From Alphaproteobacteria bacterium (lineage in GTDB: Bacteria > Pseudomonadota > Alphaproteobacteria > Rhodobacterales > Rhodobacteraceae), in assembly GCA_030425925.1 (NCBI GenBank), contig JAUHZO010000009.1, positions 1 to 64,000 on the forward strand: DNA of 64,000 nt. The letters run 5' to 3'. The translations under genes were made by a program, and so were the position numbers. A model generated the notes under the pieces. The model was given only the letters and a program-made list of their open reading frames with translations, made no database searches and was not told where the DNA came from. This document shows, piece by piece, positions 8,406-17,916 of this stretch. Each line of letters starts with the position of its first letter. Position 1 is the stretch's first letter.

Positions 8406-9619
8406 CGCCGCTCACCCTCCCCGGGGGTCAGGCCATACCGCGCGGCCAGTTGCCAGACATGGTCGGGGATCATGTTCTTCATCCGCGCGGGATGCGCGCG
8501 GCGCAGGTGCAGCACCGTCTCCACCGCTTTCATCTCGACCCTGGCGCGCGCGAACTCCACCCCGCGCGGGCCGGTGCGGGGCTGCAGCCAGGCCACGATG
8601 GGCCTGACCCAGTCCGGCATGCGCCGCAGCGGCAGCCCGCCGGCGGCACGCTCTGTATTGGCCACGAAGCCCCGGACCGCGGCCTCCCGCCTGCCCTTGT
8701 CGGTCAGGGGCCGCGTCACCACCCTGGCACCCAGCCGGTCCAGAACCGCCTGCCCGCGCGCGTTGCGCACGATCAACCACTGGTCGCCGTCGCCGCCCAT
8801 GTAGCCCACCGTGATATCCGCCAGCCGGTTGGTGTAGTCGACGCAGGTCTTGCAGGTCATCGGGAAGAAATCCGCCGGCAGGTCCGACAGCGGCAGCTTG
8901 AGGAACGGCACGAAGCGCGGCTTGCGCCCGTCGTCAAAGCGCAGCTCCACCCGGTAATCGGCGCGGAATTCGAGGTAGGAGATCGTCTCGGGCCGCGCAT
9001 CCAGACGCGCCAGGAACGTGTGGAACCGCGCCGTCGTGGTGTTGTCCGAACACGGCGTGCCGATCACGGTGATCTCGTCGAACCCCAGGTCGCGCTCCAG
9101 CGCCCGCAGGGCGTAGACCTGGCAGGGCACCCCGATCACCGCAAGCCTGCGATGCCCGGCAAGACGTGCCGGTTCCAGCAGCGCCAGCAAGGGCCCGAAC
9201 CCCATGCGCATGCCGCGACAGCGCGCCATGTCCGCAGGCTCGGTCACGATCACCGGCCGCGGTTGCCAGCGGTCCTGCGGATCGGCGGCCGTGGCCAGCA
9301 CCGCGTCCACCGCGCCCGCCCGCAACAGCTCCGCCGCCAGCGCCGTGGTGAGCCCCGTCCATTGCGCCCCGTCCGCCGCAGGCTCCAGCCGCGCGCGCAG
9401 CATGGCCCGCGTGACACCAAAGAACGCCTCGTCCCCCGCCCCCGCTTGCCGCCCGTGCACGCGCTGCTCCAGCGCCGGATACTCCGGCGCGATGAACTGG
9501 CAGGCCTGCCCGCAGGCCTTGCCGTCTCCCAGCCGCGACACCCCGCAATCGGTGCACAGGCCCGGGCGCGGCGCACCGCCGATCTCGGGCACCACGAAAC
9601 GCCCTGTACCACCGTCCAT
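8402..9619 (-). CDS. BciB/FrhB-type iron-sulfur flavoprotein reductase
   Basis: 405 residues of the FrhB/FdhB family (coenzyme F420 hydrogenase/dehydrogenase beta subunit). The N-terminal cluster motif has Cys at 22, 25, 36 and 40; a second one, CKTCVDYTNRLADITVGYMG, begins at 256. That motif, the WLIVRNARGQ that follows, and the C-terminal GPRGVEFARARVEMKAVETV resemble the ferredoxin-dependent 8-vinyl reductase BciB and plant HCAR more than true F420 enzymes. It may therefore act on a (bacterio)chlorophyll intermediate, but non-phototrophic homologues exist, so the substrate is open. ATG 9617-9619 has a perfect GAGGAGGTC site 7-8 bases upstream, preferred over GTG 9640. It sits between mraY and the ATPase gene. 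Confidence 0.8.
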   Translation of the reverse strand: MDGGTGRFVVPEIGGAPRPGLCTDCGVSRLGDGKACGQACQFIAPEYPALEQRVHGRQAGAGDEAFFGVTRAMLRARLEPAADGAQWTGLTTALAAELLRAGAVDAVLATAADPQDRWQPRPVIVTEPADMARCRGMRMGFGPLLALLEPARLAGHRRLAVIGVPCQVYALRALERDLGFDEITVIGTPCSDNTTTARFHTFLARLDARPETISYLEFRADYRVELRFDDGRKPRFVPFLKLPLSDLPADFFPMTCKTCVDYTNRLADITVGYMGGDGDQWLIVRNARGQAVLDRLGARVVTRPLTDKGRREAAVRGFVANTERAAGGLPLRRMPDWVRPIVAWLQPRTGPRGVEFARARVEMKAVETVLHLRRAHPARMKNMIPDHVWQLAARYGLTPGEGERR

Positions 9620-9644
9620 GGCCGACCTCCTCGAAAGCACTTTC

Positions 9645-9662
9645 TGTCAACCCTAGTTGACA
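9645..9662. promoter_or_regulatory. PpsR/CrtJ-like palindrome upstream of the BciB-like gene
   Basis: TGTCAACCCTAGTTGACA has 7-bp arms (TGTCAAC/GTTGACA) around CCTA and fits exactly the PpsR/CrtJ consensus TGTC-N10-GACA. It is centred about 35 bp upstream of the chosen ATG, where a repressor would block transcription start or early elongation. GntR, MarR or other dimeric regulators could also use such a palindrome. Confidence 0.5.
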
Positions 9663-9679
9663 GACACCCCGAAATCCAT

Positions 9680-9850
9680 CTCTTTCATCTTTCTGAAAAT
9701 ACCTCCGGGGAGCGCGAGGGGCAGCGCCCCTCGCTCCCGCACGCGCCACGGGCGCGACATCAGGGGCAAGGCGTCGCGCCGCCAGAGGCCAGAGGCCGCA
9801 TCCAGCGGCCGAGAAACCTGCGCGCGGCCCCCCGGGCCGCGCCCGATGTG
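9680..9850 (+). repeat. Intergenic repeat family A, copy 1
   Basis: The stretch begins with CTCTTTCATCTTTCT and AAATACCTCCGGGGAGCGCG, continues as a GC palindrome (GAGGGGC...GCCCCTC) and ends with GCGGCCGAGAAACC, CGCGCGGCC...GGCCGCGC and TGTGAC. The same ordered blocks recur at 19911-20073. It lies between the mraY 3' end and the BciB-like gene, opposite to their direction. Confidence 0.75.
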
Positions 9851-9856
9851 ACTGGA

Positions 9857-10939
9857 TCAGCGGACCTTGAGGGTCGCCAGGCCGATGATCGCCAGGATCA
9901 GCGAGATGATCCAGAACCGGATCACGATCTGCGGTTCGGCCCAGCCCTTCTTCTCGTAATGGTGATGGATCGGCGCCATCAGGAAGACCCGCTTGCCGGT
10001 GCGCTTGAAATAGAGCACCTGGATGATCACCGACAGCGCCTCCACCACGAAGAGCCCGCCCACGATGGCCAGCACGATCTCGTGCTTGGTCGACACCGCG
10101 ATCGCCCCCAGCGCGCCGCCCAGCGCCAGCGATCCGGTATCCCCCATGAACACCGCCGCGGGCGGCGCGTTGTACCACAGGAATCCCAAGCCCCCGCCGA
10201 CGATCCCGGCGGTAAAGATCAGGATCTCGCCGGTGCCCGGCACGTAGTGCACGTCCAGATACTCGGTAAAGTCCACCCGTCCCACCGCATAGGCGATCAC
10301 ACCCAGGGCCGAGGCCGCGATCATCACCGGCATGATCGCCAGCCCGTCCAGCCCGTCGGTCAGGTTCACTGCATTGGCCGCGCCCACGATGACGATGACC
10401 GCAAAGGGCACGAAGAACAGGCCCAGGTTCAGCAGCGCATCCTTGAACACCGGAAAGGCCAGGTGATAGGCCAGCGCGTCGGGGTGATAGGCCGCGGCCC
10501 ACCAGCCGGCAATCCCGGCAATCACGAGACCCAGCAGCAGCCGCACCCGGCCCGAGACACCCGCCGTGGACTGCTTGGTCACCTTGGCGTAATCGTCGGC
10601 AAAGCCGATCGCTGCGTAGGACATGGTCACGAACAGCACGATCCACACAAACGGGTTGTCCAGCCGGGCCCAGAGCAGGGTCGAGGTCACCAGCGCACCG
10701 ATGATCAGCAGCCCGCCCATGGTCGGCGTACCCGCCTTGACGAAATGCGTCTCGGGCCCGTCGCTGCGGATCGGCTGGCCCTTGCCCTGGCGCTTGCGCA
10801 GCACGTTGATCAGCGGCGGACCGAACAGGAAGCCGAACAGCAGCGCGGTCAGAAACGCCCCACCGGCGCGAAAGGTGATGTAGCGGAACAGGTTGAAGAC
10901 GTCGCCGCCGTCGCTCAGTTCGGTCAACCAGTACAGCAT
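9857..10939 (-). CDS. mraY: Phospho-N-acetylmuramoyl-pentapeptide transferase
   Basis: Integral membrane enzyme that moves phospho-MurNAc-pentapeptide onto undecaprenyl phosphate to form lipid I. The 360 residues carry about ten hydrophobic segments and the family's signatures: [10 protein letters not shown], the aspartates in [22 protein letters not shown], GNxx-like [20 protein letters not shown] and [13 protein letters not shown]. Start ATG 10937-10939. The gene follows murF by 6 bp. Confidence 0.97.
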   Translation of the reverse strand: MLYWLTELSDGGDVFNLFRYITFRAGGAFLTALLFGFLFGPPLINVLRKRQGKGQPIRSDGPETHFVKAGTPTMGGLLIIGALVTSTLLWARLDNPFVWIVLFVTMSYAAIGFADDYAKVTKQSTAGVSGRVRLLLGLVIAGIAGWWAAAYHPDALAYHLAFPVFKDALLNLGLFFVPFAVIVIVGAANAVNLTDGLDGLAIMPVMIAASALGVIAYAVGRVDFTEYLDVHYVPGTGEILIFTAGIVGGGLGFLWYNAPPAAVFMGDTGSLALGGALGAIAVSTKHEIVLAIVGGLFVVEALSVIIQVLYFKRTGKRVFLMAPIHHHYEKKGWAEPQIVIRFWIISLILAIIGLATLKVR

Positions 10940-10945
10940 CGTCTC

Positions 10946-12382
10946 TTACCCCTCGTCTGCGGCGCGGGAGTGGCCCATTTTCCGGATCGCGTCAACCACG
11001 CTGGCCAGCCCCATCGACAGCGAGCCCTTGGCCAGAACCACGTCGCCGGCGTCCAGATCGCGGGCCACGCGCTCGGCCATCTCGGCGCTGGTGGCGCACC
11101 AGCGTCCGCGCCGGCGATCCGGCAGCGCCTCCCACAGGTGCCGCATCAGCGGGCCCACGCAATGCACCACGTCGATGCCCGCCATGGCAGGCAGGTCGGC
11201 CAGGGCGCGGTGCAGCTCGGCCTCGGTGCGGCCGAGTTCCTTCATGTCGCCCAGATAGGCCACGCGGCGGCCGCGGCTGACCCGGCCCACATCGTGGCGC
11301 GGCCGGGCGGCGGCCAGCACCTCCAGCGCCGCGCCCAGCGAGGCGGGATTGGCATTGTAGCTGTCGTCGATCAATTCCAGCACCGCGCTGTCATCCACCA
11401 TGTCGAGATGGACGCGCTCGCGCGCGCCGCGCCCGGCTCCGGCCTGCCACTGGCCCAGCGCGGTGACCGCCAGCGCCCGGTCCAGATGCAGCGCCGAGAC
11501 CACCCCAAGCACGCCCATGGCGTTCACGGCATAGTGCCGGCCCGGGGCCATCACCTTGAACAGAAGCGGAAAGCGCCAGCAGCGCCCCTGCCCCACGGTG
11601 CAGGCGTCGCGAATGGTGACCTGTGTAAGGCGGTGGTGGTTCGACGGCGTCTCGCCGAACGAGATCACCCGCCGGGCCCGGGCCTGCGCGCGGGCGCGCA
11701 GGATCGGGCTGACCCCGAGATCGCCATTGTAGACGGCGGTGCCGCGCGGCTCCAGCCCGTCGAAGATCGCCGCCTTCTCCTCGGCGATGCCTTCGAGGCT
11801 TTCGAAGGCGGCCAGATGCGCCGGGGCCACGATGGTCACCATGGCCACGTGCGGGCGCGCCATCCGGGCCAGGGGCGCGATCTCGCCGGGATGGTTCATG
11901 CCGATCTCGATCACGGCGAAATCCACGTCGCGCGGCATCCGCGCCAGGGTCAGCGGCACGCCCCAGTGATTGTTGTAGCTTTTCTCTGCCGCATGGACCC
12001 GGCCCTGCGCGCCCAGCACGGTGCGCAGCATTTCCTTGGTCGAGGTCTTGCCCACCGATCCGGTGACGGCGACCACCCGGGCGCGCGTGCGGGCGCGGGC
12101 GGCGCGGCCCAGCGCCTCCAGCCCGGCCAGCACGTCCGGCACGATCAGCAGCGGGGCGTCCTCGGCCACGCCGTCGGGCACGCGGCTGACCAGCGCCGCC
12201 GCCGCCCCCTGTTCCAGCGCCTGGGCCACAAAGTCATGCCCGTCCCGCGCCGCCTTGAGCGCAACGAACAGATCCCCCGGCCGGAGCGTGCGGGTGTCGA
12301 TGGAAACCCCGCCTGCGGCAAAGGCCTGCGTGGCCCGGCCGCCGGTGGCCTCGGCCGCCTCGGTGGATGTCCAGAGCGTCAC
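10946..12382 (-). CDS. murF: UDP-MurNAc-tripeptide--D-Ala-D-Ala ligase
   Basis: Adds the D-Ala-D-Ala dipeptide to the UDP-MurNAc-tripeptide. The 478 residues include the Mur-ligase loop TGSVGKTS at 107-114 and SYNNHWGVPLTLAR, EIGMNHPGEI and DDSYNANPASL, all characteristic of MurF. The start is GTG at 12380-12382, overlapping the murE stop as GTGA, indicating translational coupling. Confidence 0.97.
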   Translation of the reverse strand: MTLWTSTEAAEATGGRATQAFAAGGVSIDTRTLRPGDLFVALKAARDGHDFVAQALEQGAAAALVSRVPDGVAEDAPLLIVPDVLAGLEALGRAARARTRARVVAVTGSVGKTSTKEMLRTVLGAQGRVHAAEKSYNNHWGVPLTLARMPRDVDFAVIEIGMNHPGEIAPLARMARPHVAMVTIVAPAHLAAFESLEGIAEEKAAIFDGLEPRGTAVYNGDLGVSPILRARAQARARRVISFGETPSNHHRLTQVTIRDACTVGQGRCWRFPLLFKVMAPGRHYAVNAMGVLGVVSALHLDRALAVTALGQWQAGAGRGARERVHLDMVDDSAVLELIDDSYNANPASLGAALEVLAAARPRHDVGRVSRGRRVAYLGDMKELGRTEAELHRALADLPAMAGIDVVHCVGPLMRHLWEALPDRRRGRWCATSAEMAERVARDLDAGDVVLAKGSLSMGLASVVDAIRKMGHSRAADEG

Positions 12383-13860
12383 AGCCCCCTCCCGTCCAGC
12401 GCGGCCACGGCCACGCTGGCCTGTTCGGCATCGTCGAAGGGATAGACCGTGTCGCCCACGATCTGTCCGGTCTCGTGCCCCTTGCCGCAGATCAGCAGCG
12501 CATCGCCCGGCCCTAGCGCGTCGACGCCGCGCAGGATCGCCTCGGCCCGGTCACCCACTTCGGTGGCCTCGGGCGCGCCTGCCATCACCGCGGCACGGAT
12601 CGCCGCCGGGTCTTCCGAGCGCGGGTTGTCATCGGTCACGATGACCACATCGGCCGTCCTGGCCGCCGCCTGGCCCATCAGCGGACGCTTGCCGGCATCG
12701 CGGTCACCGCCCGCGCCGACAATGGCCACCAGCCGCCCCATCACATGCGGGCGCAGCGCGGCCAGCGCGGTGGCCACGGCATCTGGCGTGTGGGCATAGT
12801 CGACGAAAACCGCCGCGCCATTGTCGCGGGTGGCGGCCAGCTGCATCCGGCCACGCACGGTGGCCAGCAGCGGCAGCATGTCGAAGACATCCTCAGGATC
12901 GGCCCCGCAGGCGATCACCAGACCGGCGGCGACCAGCACGTTTTCCGCCTGGAACCCGCCGATGAGGTTCAGCCGTTCCTGCCGGATCGTGCCCTGCCAG
13001 GCCAGCCGGATGTCCTGCCCGGTGCTGTCGAAGCGCTGGCCCTCCAGGCACAGATCGGCGGCATCGCGGCCCACCGTGATCACCTCCTGCCCGCGGGCCC
13101 GGGCGATGGCCAGCATGTCCACACCGCGGGCATCGTCGATATTGATCACCGCGGTGCCGTCTTCGGGCAGCACCCGGGCAAAGAGCCCGGCCTTGGCGGC
13201 AAAGTAGTCGTCGAAACTGGCGTGATAATCCAGATGGTCCTGGGTGAAGTTCGTAAAGGCCGCCGCCTTCAGTTGCACGCCGTCCAGCCGCCGCTGTTCC
13301 AGCCCGTGCGACGAGGCCTCCATCGCCGCGTGATCGACGCCCTGGCGCGCGGCCTCGGCCAGCATGCGGTGCAGGGTGATGGGTTCGGGCGTGGTGTGTT
13401 TCAGCGGCGCCTGCCAGTCGCCCTCGACCCCGGTGGTGCCCAGGTTGACCGCCCTCAGCCCCAGTTCCTGCCAGAGCTGGCGGGTGAAGGTGGCGACCGA
13501 GGTCTTGCCATTGGTGCCGGTGACGGCGACCACGGTTTCGGGCTGCCGCCCGAACCACAGCGCCGCCGTAAAGGACAGCGCCTGCCGCGGGTCTTCGGCA
13601 ATCACCAGCGCGGCGTCGCTGGCGGCCAGTTCGGCCGCGGCGATGCGCGCGCCTTCGGCATCCGTCAGCACCGCGGCAGCGCCCATGCGCAGGGCATACT
13701 GGATGAATTCGCCGCCATGCAGACGTGTGCCCGGCATCGCGGCAAACAGATAGCCCGGCTTGACCTCGCGGCTGTCCACCGCCAGCCCGGTCACCCCGGC
13801 CTCGCGCCCGCCGCGCGCCGTCAACCCCAGTTCCGCGAGGCTTTTCACGGTCCCGCCCAT
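12379..13860 (-). CDS. murE: UDP-MurNAc-L-Ala-D-Glu:meso-DAP ligase
   Basis: Adds meso-diaminopimelate to the growing stem peptide. In the 493 residues the ATP loop TGTNGKTS is at 114-121, and DNPR at about 411-414 is the motif that selects meso-DAP over lysine, as expected for a Gram-negative cell. Start ATG 13858-13860. It lies 65 bp downstream of ftsI and overlaps murF by 4 bp. Confidence 0.97.
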   Translation of the reverse strand: MGGTVKSLAELGLTARGGREAGVTGLAVDSREVKPGYLFAAMPGTRLHGGEFIQYALRMGAAAVLTDAEGARIAAAELAASDAALVIAEDPRQALSFTAALWFGRQPETVVAVTGTNGKTSVATFTRQLWQELGLRAVNLGTTGVEGDWQAPLKHTTPEPITLHRMLAEAARQGVDHAAMEASSHGLEQRRLDGVQLKAAAFTNFTQDHLDYHASFDDYFAAKAGLFARVLPEDGTAVINIDDARGVDMLAIARARGQEVITVGRDAADLCLEGQRFDSTGQDIRLAWQGTIRQERLNLIGGFQAENVLVAAGLVIACGADPEDVFDMLPLLATVRGRMQLAATRDNGAAVFVDYAHTPDAVATALAALRPHVMGRLVAIVGAGGDRDAGKRPLMGQAAARTADVVIVTDDNPRSEDPAAIRAAVMAGAPEATEVGDRAEAILRGVDALGPGDALLICGKGHETGQIVGDTVYPFDDAEQASVAVAALDGRGL

Positions 13861-13925
13861 TGTCTGCCCCCTGCCTGACTATGCCCGGTGCATACGCAAA
13901 AGGCCCGCGCTCTGCCAGTGGCAGT

Positions 13926-15716
13926 TCACCGGGACGCCTCGATCAGCGCTTCGGGTGCCGCGCTGCGATGGTCGGGGCGCAGCCCCAGCAGCGGTGCGAT
14001 GCGCGAGATCATCTCGGCTGCCACCGGCACCGCCGTCCAGCCCGCGGTGCGGCGCGGCTTGGTGCCCGAGGTCTCGACCGGTTCGTCCAGCGTCACCACC
14101 AGCACATAGCGCGGATCGTGCGCGGGAAAGAGCGCCGCAAAGGTGGCGATGACCTTGTCGGTGTAATAGCCGCCGCCGCGCTCCTTCGGCTTGTCTGCCG
14201 TGCCCGTCTTGCCGCCCACGTGATAGCCCGGAACCTCACCGAACGAGGCAGTGCCCTCGGTCACCACCTTGCGCAGCATCACCTGCGCCGCCAGGGCGGC
14301 GCGTTCGCTCATCACCCGTTCGCCGGCTTGCGGACCGCGCTGCTTGAGCAGCGTCGGGCGCACCGCGATCCCGTCATTGGCGATGGCCGCATAGCCCGCC
14401 GCCAGATGCAGCGGCGAAGTGCTGATGCCATGGCCATACGAGATGGTGACCGCCGAAAGATCGGTCCAGCGCTCGGGCAGCAGCGGCGCGCCGCCCCGGG
14501 CCTCGACGATCTCCAGCGGGGTCGCCTCGAAAAAGCCCAGCGATTTCAGAAAGGCCTGCTGCCGGGTCGGCCCGATGGCCAGCGCCAGCTTGCCCGTGCC
14601 GCGGTTGGAGCTTTTCACGATCACCGTCTCGACGGGGATTTCGCCGTAATTGTGGTTGTCGAACTCGCCGATGCGGTGCCCGCCCACCTTCATCGGCGGG
14701 CGCGTGTCGATCACCGTTTGAGGGTTCACCAGCCCCAGGTCCATCGCTTGTACGGCGGCAAAGATCTTGAAGGTCGAGCCCAGTTCGTACACGCCCTGCA
14801 CCGCGCGGTTGAACAGCGGGCTGTCCGACGCGTTGCCCTCGACCAGCGGGTTGGGCCGGTCGTTGGGGTCGAAATCGGGCAGGCTGACGATGCTGATCAC
14901 CTCTCCGGTGCGCACATCCATCAAGACGCTGGCGGCCCCCTTGGCATTCAGCAGGGTCATGCCCGCCTCCAGCACCTGCTCGGCGGCGGACTGCACGGTC
15001 AGGTCCAGCGACAGTTCCAGCGGCGCGCCCTCGCGGGCCGGATCGCGCAGTTCCTCGTCAAGAAACTTCTCGATCCCCGCCGTGCCGATCACCTCGGCCG
15101 AGTGCACGCCTTCGCGACCAAAGCTGGCCCCGCCCAGCACATGCGCCGCCAGCGCCCCGTTGGGATACAGCCGCATCTCGCGCGGGCCGAACAGCAGGCC
15201 CGGCTCGCCGATGTCGTGCACCGCCTGCATCTGTTCGGGGCTGAGTTTTTTGCGCACCCACATGAATTTCCGGTCGGGATCGGCAAAGCGGCGGGCAAGG
15301 TCCGCCTCTTTCAGATCGGGAAAGATCGCCGCCAGTTCGCGCGCGGCGCGCGCCGGTTCGATCATCTGACGGGGATGGGCATACAGCGAATGGGTCGACA
15401 TGTTGGTGGCCAGGAGGCGGCCGTGGCGGTCGACGATATCGGCGCGGCTGGCGATGATCGACGCGCCCGAGGCCTGCGCCCGCGGCTCGCTGGGTTCGGA
15501 CGCGGCCAGCATGCCCATGCGCACGCCGATCACCGAAAAGGCGCAGAAGAATGTCAGCCCCAGCACCAGAAGCCGCCCCTCGGCGCGCACGCGGGCGCGG
15601 TCGCGCATCTCTTCGTGCCGCAGGCGGCGGTTTTCGCGTTCGATGGCGTCGGGGTTTTCCCCCTTGGCGCGGGCTTCGAGGATACGGGCCAGCGGGCGCA
15701 GCGGACGGCGGATCAT
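13926..15716 (-). CDS. ftsI: Septal peptidoglycan transpeptidase (PBP3)
   Basis: Class B penicillin-binding protein that cross-links septal peptidoglycan. The 596-residue protein has an N-terminal charged stretch, one membrane anchor near 50-70 (LLVLGLTFFCAFSVIGVRMG), a dimerisation domain and a transpeptidase domain. The catalytic STFK is at 314-317, SSN follows in KSSNRGTGKL, and the KTG motif begins at about 503 (GGKTGTADK). Start ATG 15714-15716 overlaps the ftsL stop by 4 bp. No PASTA domain. Confidence 0.97.
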   Translation of the reverse strand: MIRRPLRPLARILEARAKGENPDAIERENRRLRHEEMRDRARVRAEGRLLVLGLTFFCAFSVIGVRMGMLAASEPSEPRAQASGASIIASRADIVDRHGRLLATNMSTHSLYAHPRQMIEPARAARELAAIFPDLKEADLARRFADPDRKFMWVRKKLSPEQMQAVHDIGEPGLLFGPREMRLYPNGALAAHVLGGASFGREGVHSAEVIGTAGIEKFLDEELRDPAREGAPLELSLDLTVQSAAEQVLEAGMTLLNAKGAASVLMDVRTGEVISIVSLPDFDPNDRPNPLVEGNASDSPLFNRAVQGVYELGSTFKIFAAVQAMDLGLVNPQTVIDTRPPMKVGGHRIGEFDNHNYGEIPVETVIVKSSNRGTGKLALAIGPTRQQAFLKSLGFFEATPLEIVEARGGAPLLPERWTDLSAVTISYGHGISTSPLHLAAGYAAIANDGIAVRPTLLKQRGPQAGERVMSERAALAAQVMLRKVVTEGTASFGEVPGYHVGGKTGTADKPKERGGGYYTDKVIATFAALFPAHDPRYVLVVTLDEPVETSGTKPRRTAGWTAVPVAAEMISRIAPLLGLRPDHRSAAPEALIEASR

Positions 15717-16063
15717 TGGCCCAGCGCTCCGTGGCTGCTGATGTCGACGGGCTGCGAGATCTCCAGCGGATCGGGCAGCGCCGGATAGGCCACCTGGTCG
15801 ACGCGGCCGAACTGGTCGGGGCGCAGCGGCAGAAGACCCAGGCGGGGATAGTTCAGATCGGCCAGGTCGCGCAGCCGGTCGGGGCGGTTCAGATAGGCCC
15901 ATTCGGCGCGCAGGATCGCCAGCCGCTCACGCGCGGCCCCGATGTCGCGGCGCAGGTCGTCGACCCGGTCCAGTTCGGCATGGGTGCGGTAGTTTTCGTG
16001 ATACACCCAGTACCCCGAGGCGATCACGGCGATGGCGGTCAGCAGGAACAGGAAGGTGCGCAT
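15713..16063 (-). CDS. ftsL: Cell division protein FtsL
   Basis: 116 residues with an N-terminal membrane helix (LFLLTAIAVIASGYWVYHEN) followed by a coiled-coil-like stretch (DDLRRDIGAARERLAILRAEW), the layout of the FtsL divisome linker that pairs with FtsB. Sequence conservation in this family is low, so the assignment leans on topology, size and the position between rsmH and ftsI. Confidence 0.9.
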   Translation of the reverse strand: MRTFLFLLTAIAVIASGYWVYHENYRTHAELDRVDDLRRDIGAARERLAILRAEWAYLNRPDRLRDLADLNYPRLGLLPLRPDQFGRVDQVAYPALPDPLEISQPVDISSHGALGQ

Positions 16064-16066
16064 GGG

Positions 16067-17065
16067 TCAGTGTCTCCTTGTCCAGTCAGGCATGGCGAGG
16101 TCACGTGCGTCGATGGGACGGGCCGGGGCATCGGTGCGCCGCGCGATGCGCAGCTTGGCAGAGCGGGCGCGCGGATTGGCGGCCAGTTCCGCCGTATCCG
16201 CAGCAACGGCCTTGCGGGTGAGGATCTCGAAGGGCGCTGTGGCCGGCTCGGGTGGCACCGCGCTGTCGGCGGCGTAGCGGTTCACCCTGGTCCTGGGCGC
16301 GCCATGGGCCTGCAGGAAGCGTTTGACCATCCGGTCCTCGACCGAATGGAAGGTGACGACGGCGAGGTAGCCGCCGGGGGCCAGCACCCGCTCTGCCGCC
16401 ATAAGCCCCTGCCAGAGCGCGCCGTACTCGTCGTTCACCGCGATACGCAGCGCCTGGAAGGTGCGCGTGGCGGGGTGGGACTGGCCCGGCCTGGGGCGCG
16501 GCAGGCAGGATTGCACCGTCTCGGCCAGTTGCAGCGTCGTCTCGTAGCGCGCAACGGCGCGTTGCCGGACAATCGCCTTGGCGATCCGGCGCGACGCCCG
16601 CTCTTCGCCGTAAAGAAAGATCAGGTTGGCGAGGTCGTCCTCCTCCAGCCCATTCACAAGGTCTGCCGCCGACGCGCCGTCCTGCGCCATGCGCATGTCC
16701 AGCGGCCCGTCGCGCAGAAAGGAAAAGCCGCGCTCGGCCAGATCCAGCTGCATGGACGACACGCCAAGGTCCAGGACAACGCCGTCGACCGCGTCTGCCA
16801 CGTTGTCCATCCGCGCGAAATTGCCTTCGTACAGCGTGATCCGGTCAGCATAGGGCGCGATCCAGTCAAACGCCATCTCATGCGCCAGCGGGTCCTGGTC
16901 GATGGCGATCACACGCGACGCCCCGGCATCGAGCAGCCCGCGCGTATAGCCCCCGGCCCCCATGGTGCCATCCACCCAGGTGCCGGCAACCGGTGCCACC
17001 GCGTCGAGGATCGGGCGCAACAGGACCGGGATATGCGCCGCGGGACCTGTGTCCGCCGCCGCCAT
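16067..17065 (-). CDS. rsmH: 16S rRNA (cytosine(1402)-N4)-methyltransferase
   Basis: Methylates N4 of C1402 in 16S rRNA, using AdoMet. In 332 residues the AdoMet site [12 protein letters not shown] appears near residue 35, followed by [14 protein letters not shown] and [12 protein letters not shown] near the C-terminus, all RsmH (MraW) hallmarks. Start ATG 17063-17065 touches the mraZ stop (TAA ATG). It is the second gene of the dcw cluster as usual. Confidence 0.97.
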   Translation of the reverse strand: MAAADTGPAAHIPVLLRPILDAVAPVAGTWVDGTMGAGGYTRGLLDAGASRVIAIDQDPLAHEMAFDWIAPYADRITLYEGNFARMDNVADAVDGVVLDLGVSSMQLDLAERGFSFLRDGPLDMRMAQDGASAADLVNGLEEDDLANLIFLYGEERASRRIAKAIVRQRAVARYETTLQLAETVQSCLPRPRPGQSHPATRTFQALRIAVNDEYGALWQGLMAAERVLAPGGYLAVVTFHSVEDRMVKRFLQAHGAPRTRVNRYAADSAVPPEPATAPFEILTRKAVAADTAELAANPRARSAKLRIARRTDAPARPIDARDLAMPDWTRRH

Positions 17066-17572
17066 TTATGCGCCCTCGTCGTCGAGGAACATCGCCGGAT
17101 CGAAATCGTCCGGCAGATCGTCCAGTTCCTCTTCCATCTTGGCCAGTTCCTCGGCCTCGTAGGTGGCGGGCTCCCAGATCTGGAAGGTGTCGAGGTTCGA
17201 CGCGAAATAGGCCTCGGACGTGATCCCGATCTTGTCGCGCAGCTTGGCGGGGATCACGATGCGGCCGGTCTCGTCAACGCTGGTGGTGATCGACTGCGTG
17301 GAATACAGCCGCTCCAGCAGCTTGCGCTTCTGCGAGGCGCGCGGCATCCGGGCGATCTTTTCCTCGACCTGCTCCATTTCCAGGATGGTGAAGCATTCCA
17401 GGAACTTGCGCCGGTGATCGCCGTAGACGATCACGAAATTGGGGCTCAGGCCATCGGTCCAGTCCGGGTCGCCTGCCTCAAGGACACGGCGAAACGAGGC
17501 CGGGATGCTCACCCGCCCCTTGCCGTCCACCTTGTGACGGCTTTCACCTCTGAACCTCAGCCTGCGGCTCAC
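17066..17572 (-). CDS. mraZ: Transcriptional regulator MraZ
   Basis: 168 residues with two SpoVT/AbrB-like DNA-binding units: KVDGKGRVSIPASFRRVL near the N-terminus and VDETGRIVIPAKLRDKIG near residue 90, followed by an acidic C-terminal tail. In E. coli MraZ binds TGGGN direct repeats and represses its own operon. The start is GTG 17570-17572. It is the first gene of the dcw cluster and is preceded by a long leader and matching TGGGA boxes. Confidence 0.96.
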   Translation of the reverse strand: MSRRLRFRGESRHKVDGKGRVSIPASFRRVLEAGDPDWTDGLSPNFVIVYGDHRRKFLECFTILEMEQVEEKIARMPRASQKRKLLERLYSTQSITTSVDETGRIVIPAKLRDKIGITSEAYFASNLDTFQIWEPATYEAEELAKMEEELDDLPDDFDPAMFLDDEGA

Positions 17573-17601
17573 TGTCCCGTCGGCCTTTCCCGCCCCCTGA
17601 A

Positions 17602-17645
17602 ACGAAAATCGGCGGGTTGATCAGCTGCCATTGATCAACCCGCCG
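17602..17645 (-). terminator. Rho-independent terminator upstream of mraZ
   Basis: Bases 17610-17623 and 17632-17645 form a perfect 14-bp stem with an 8-base loop. Read on the minus strand the stem is followed by ATTTTCGTTTC, a terminator-like T-rich tail. It lies 38 bp upstream of the mraZ start in the same direction, so it would end or attenuate leader transcription before mraZ. Confidence 0.75.
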
Positions 17646-17815
17646 CGACCCGCTGTGCGGGTGTATCCAGCTGCGCGCGCCACCTGGGGGGATGTCTGCT
17701 CGCCCGCGCGCCGGATTCTTGTTGTCACGATGGAAGCGGGCGCCTGTATGAAACCTGCTCTTGCTTTTGTTTTGGGAGTTCAGATCGGGGTTCTTGGTTG
17801 CCCCTGCCCGTCTCC
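17602..17815 (-). ncRNA. UpsM-like sRNA in the mraZ leader
   Basis: In Rhodobacter sphaeroides the dcw cluster has an extended 5' leader whose front part accumulates as the abundant sRNA UpsM, about 200 nt, ending at a Rho-independent terminator just before mraZ. Here a terminator sits in exactly that place (17602-17645). The 5' end given is only an estimate from the known RNA length; I could not fix a promoter, and transcription could begin further out near the MraZ boxes. Sequence homology to UpsM was not tested. Confidence 0.45.
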
Positions 17816-17884
17816 ATCGTGTGAGATAGGGATGCCATGGGAATTCATGGCGATCAACTGTTTTTTACGGGATTTCGGCACAGC

Positions 17885-17916
17885 ATGTTGTTCCGGAGGG
17901 GTCCGAAAAACAACAT
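17885..17916 (-). promoter_or_regulatory. Second hairpin in the mraZ leader
   Basis: ATGTTGTT at 17885-17892 pairs with 17909-17916, and CGGA at 17894-17897 pairs with TCCG at 17902-17905 across a GGGG loop, with a small asymmetric bulge. If the leader starts upstream of here this would be its 5' structure. It lacks a T-run in either direction. Confidence 0.4.
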
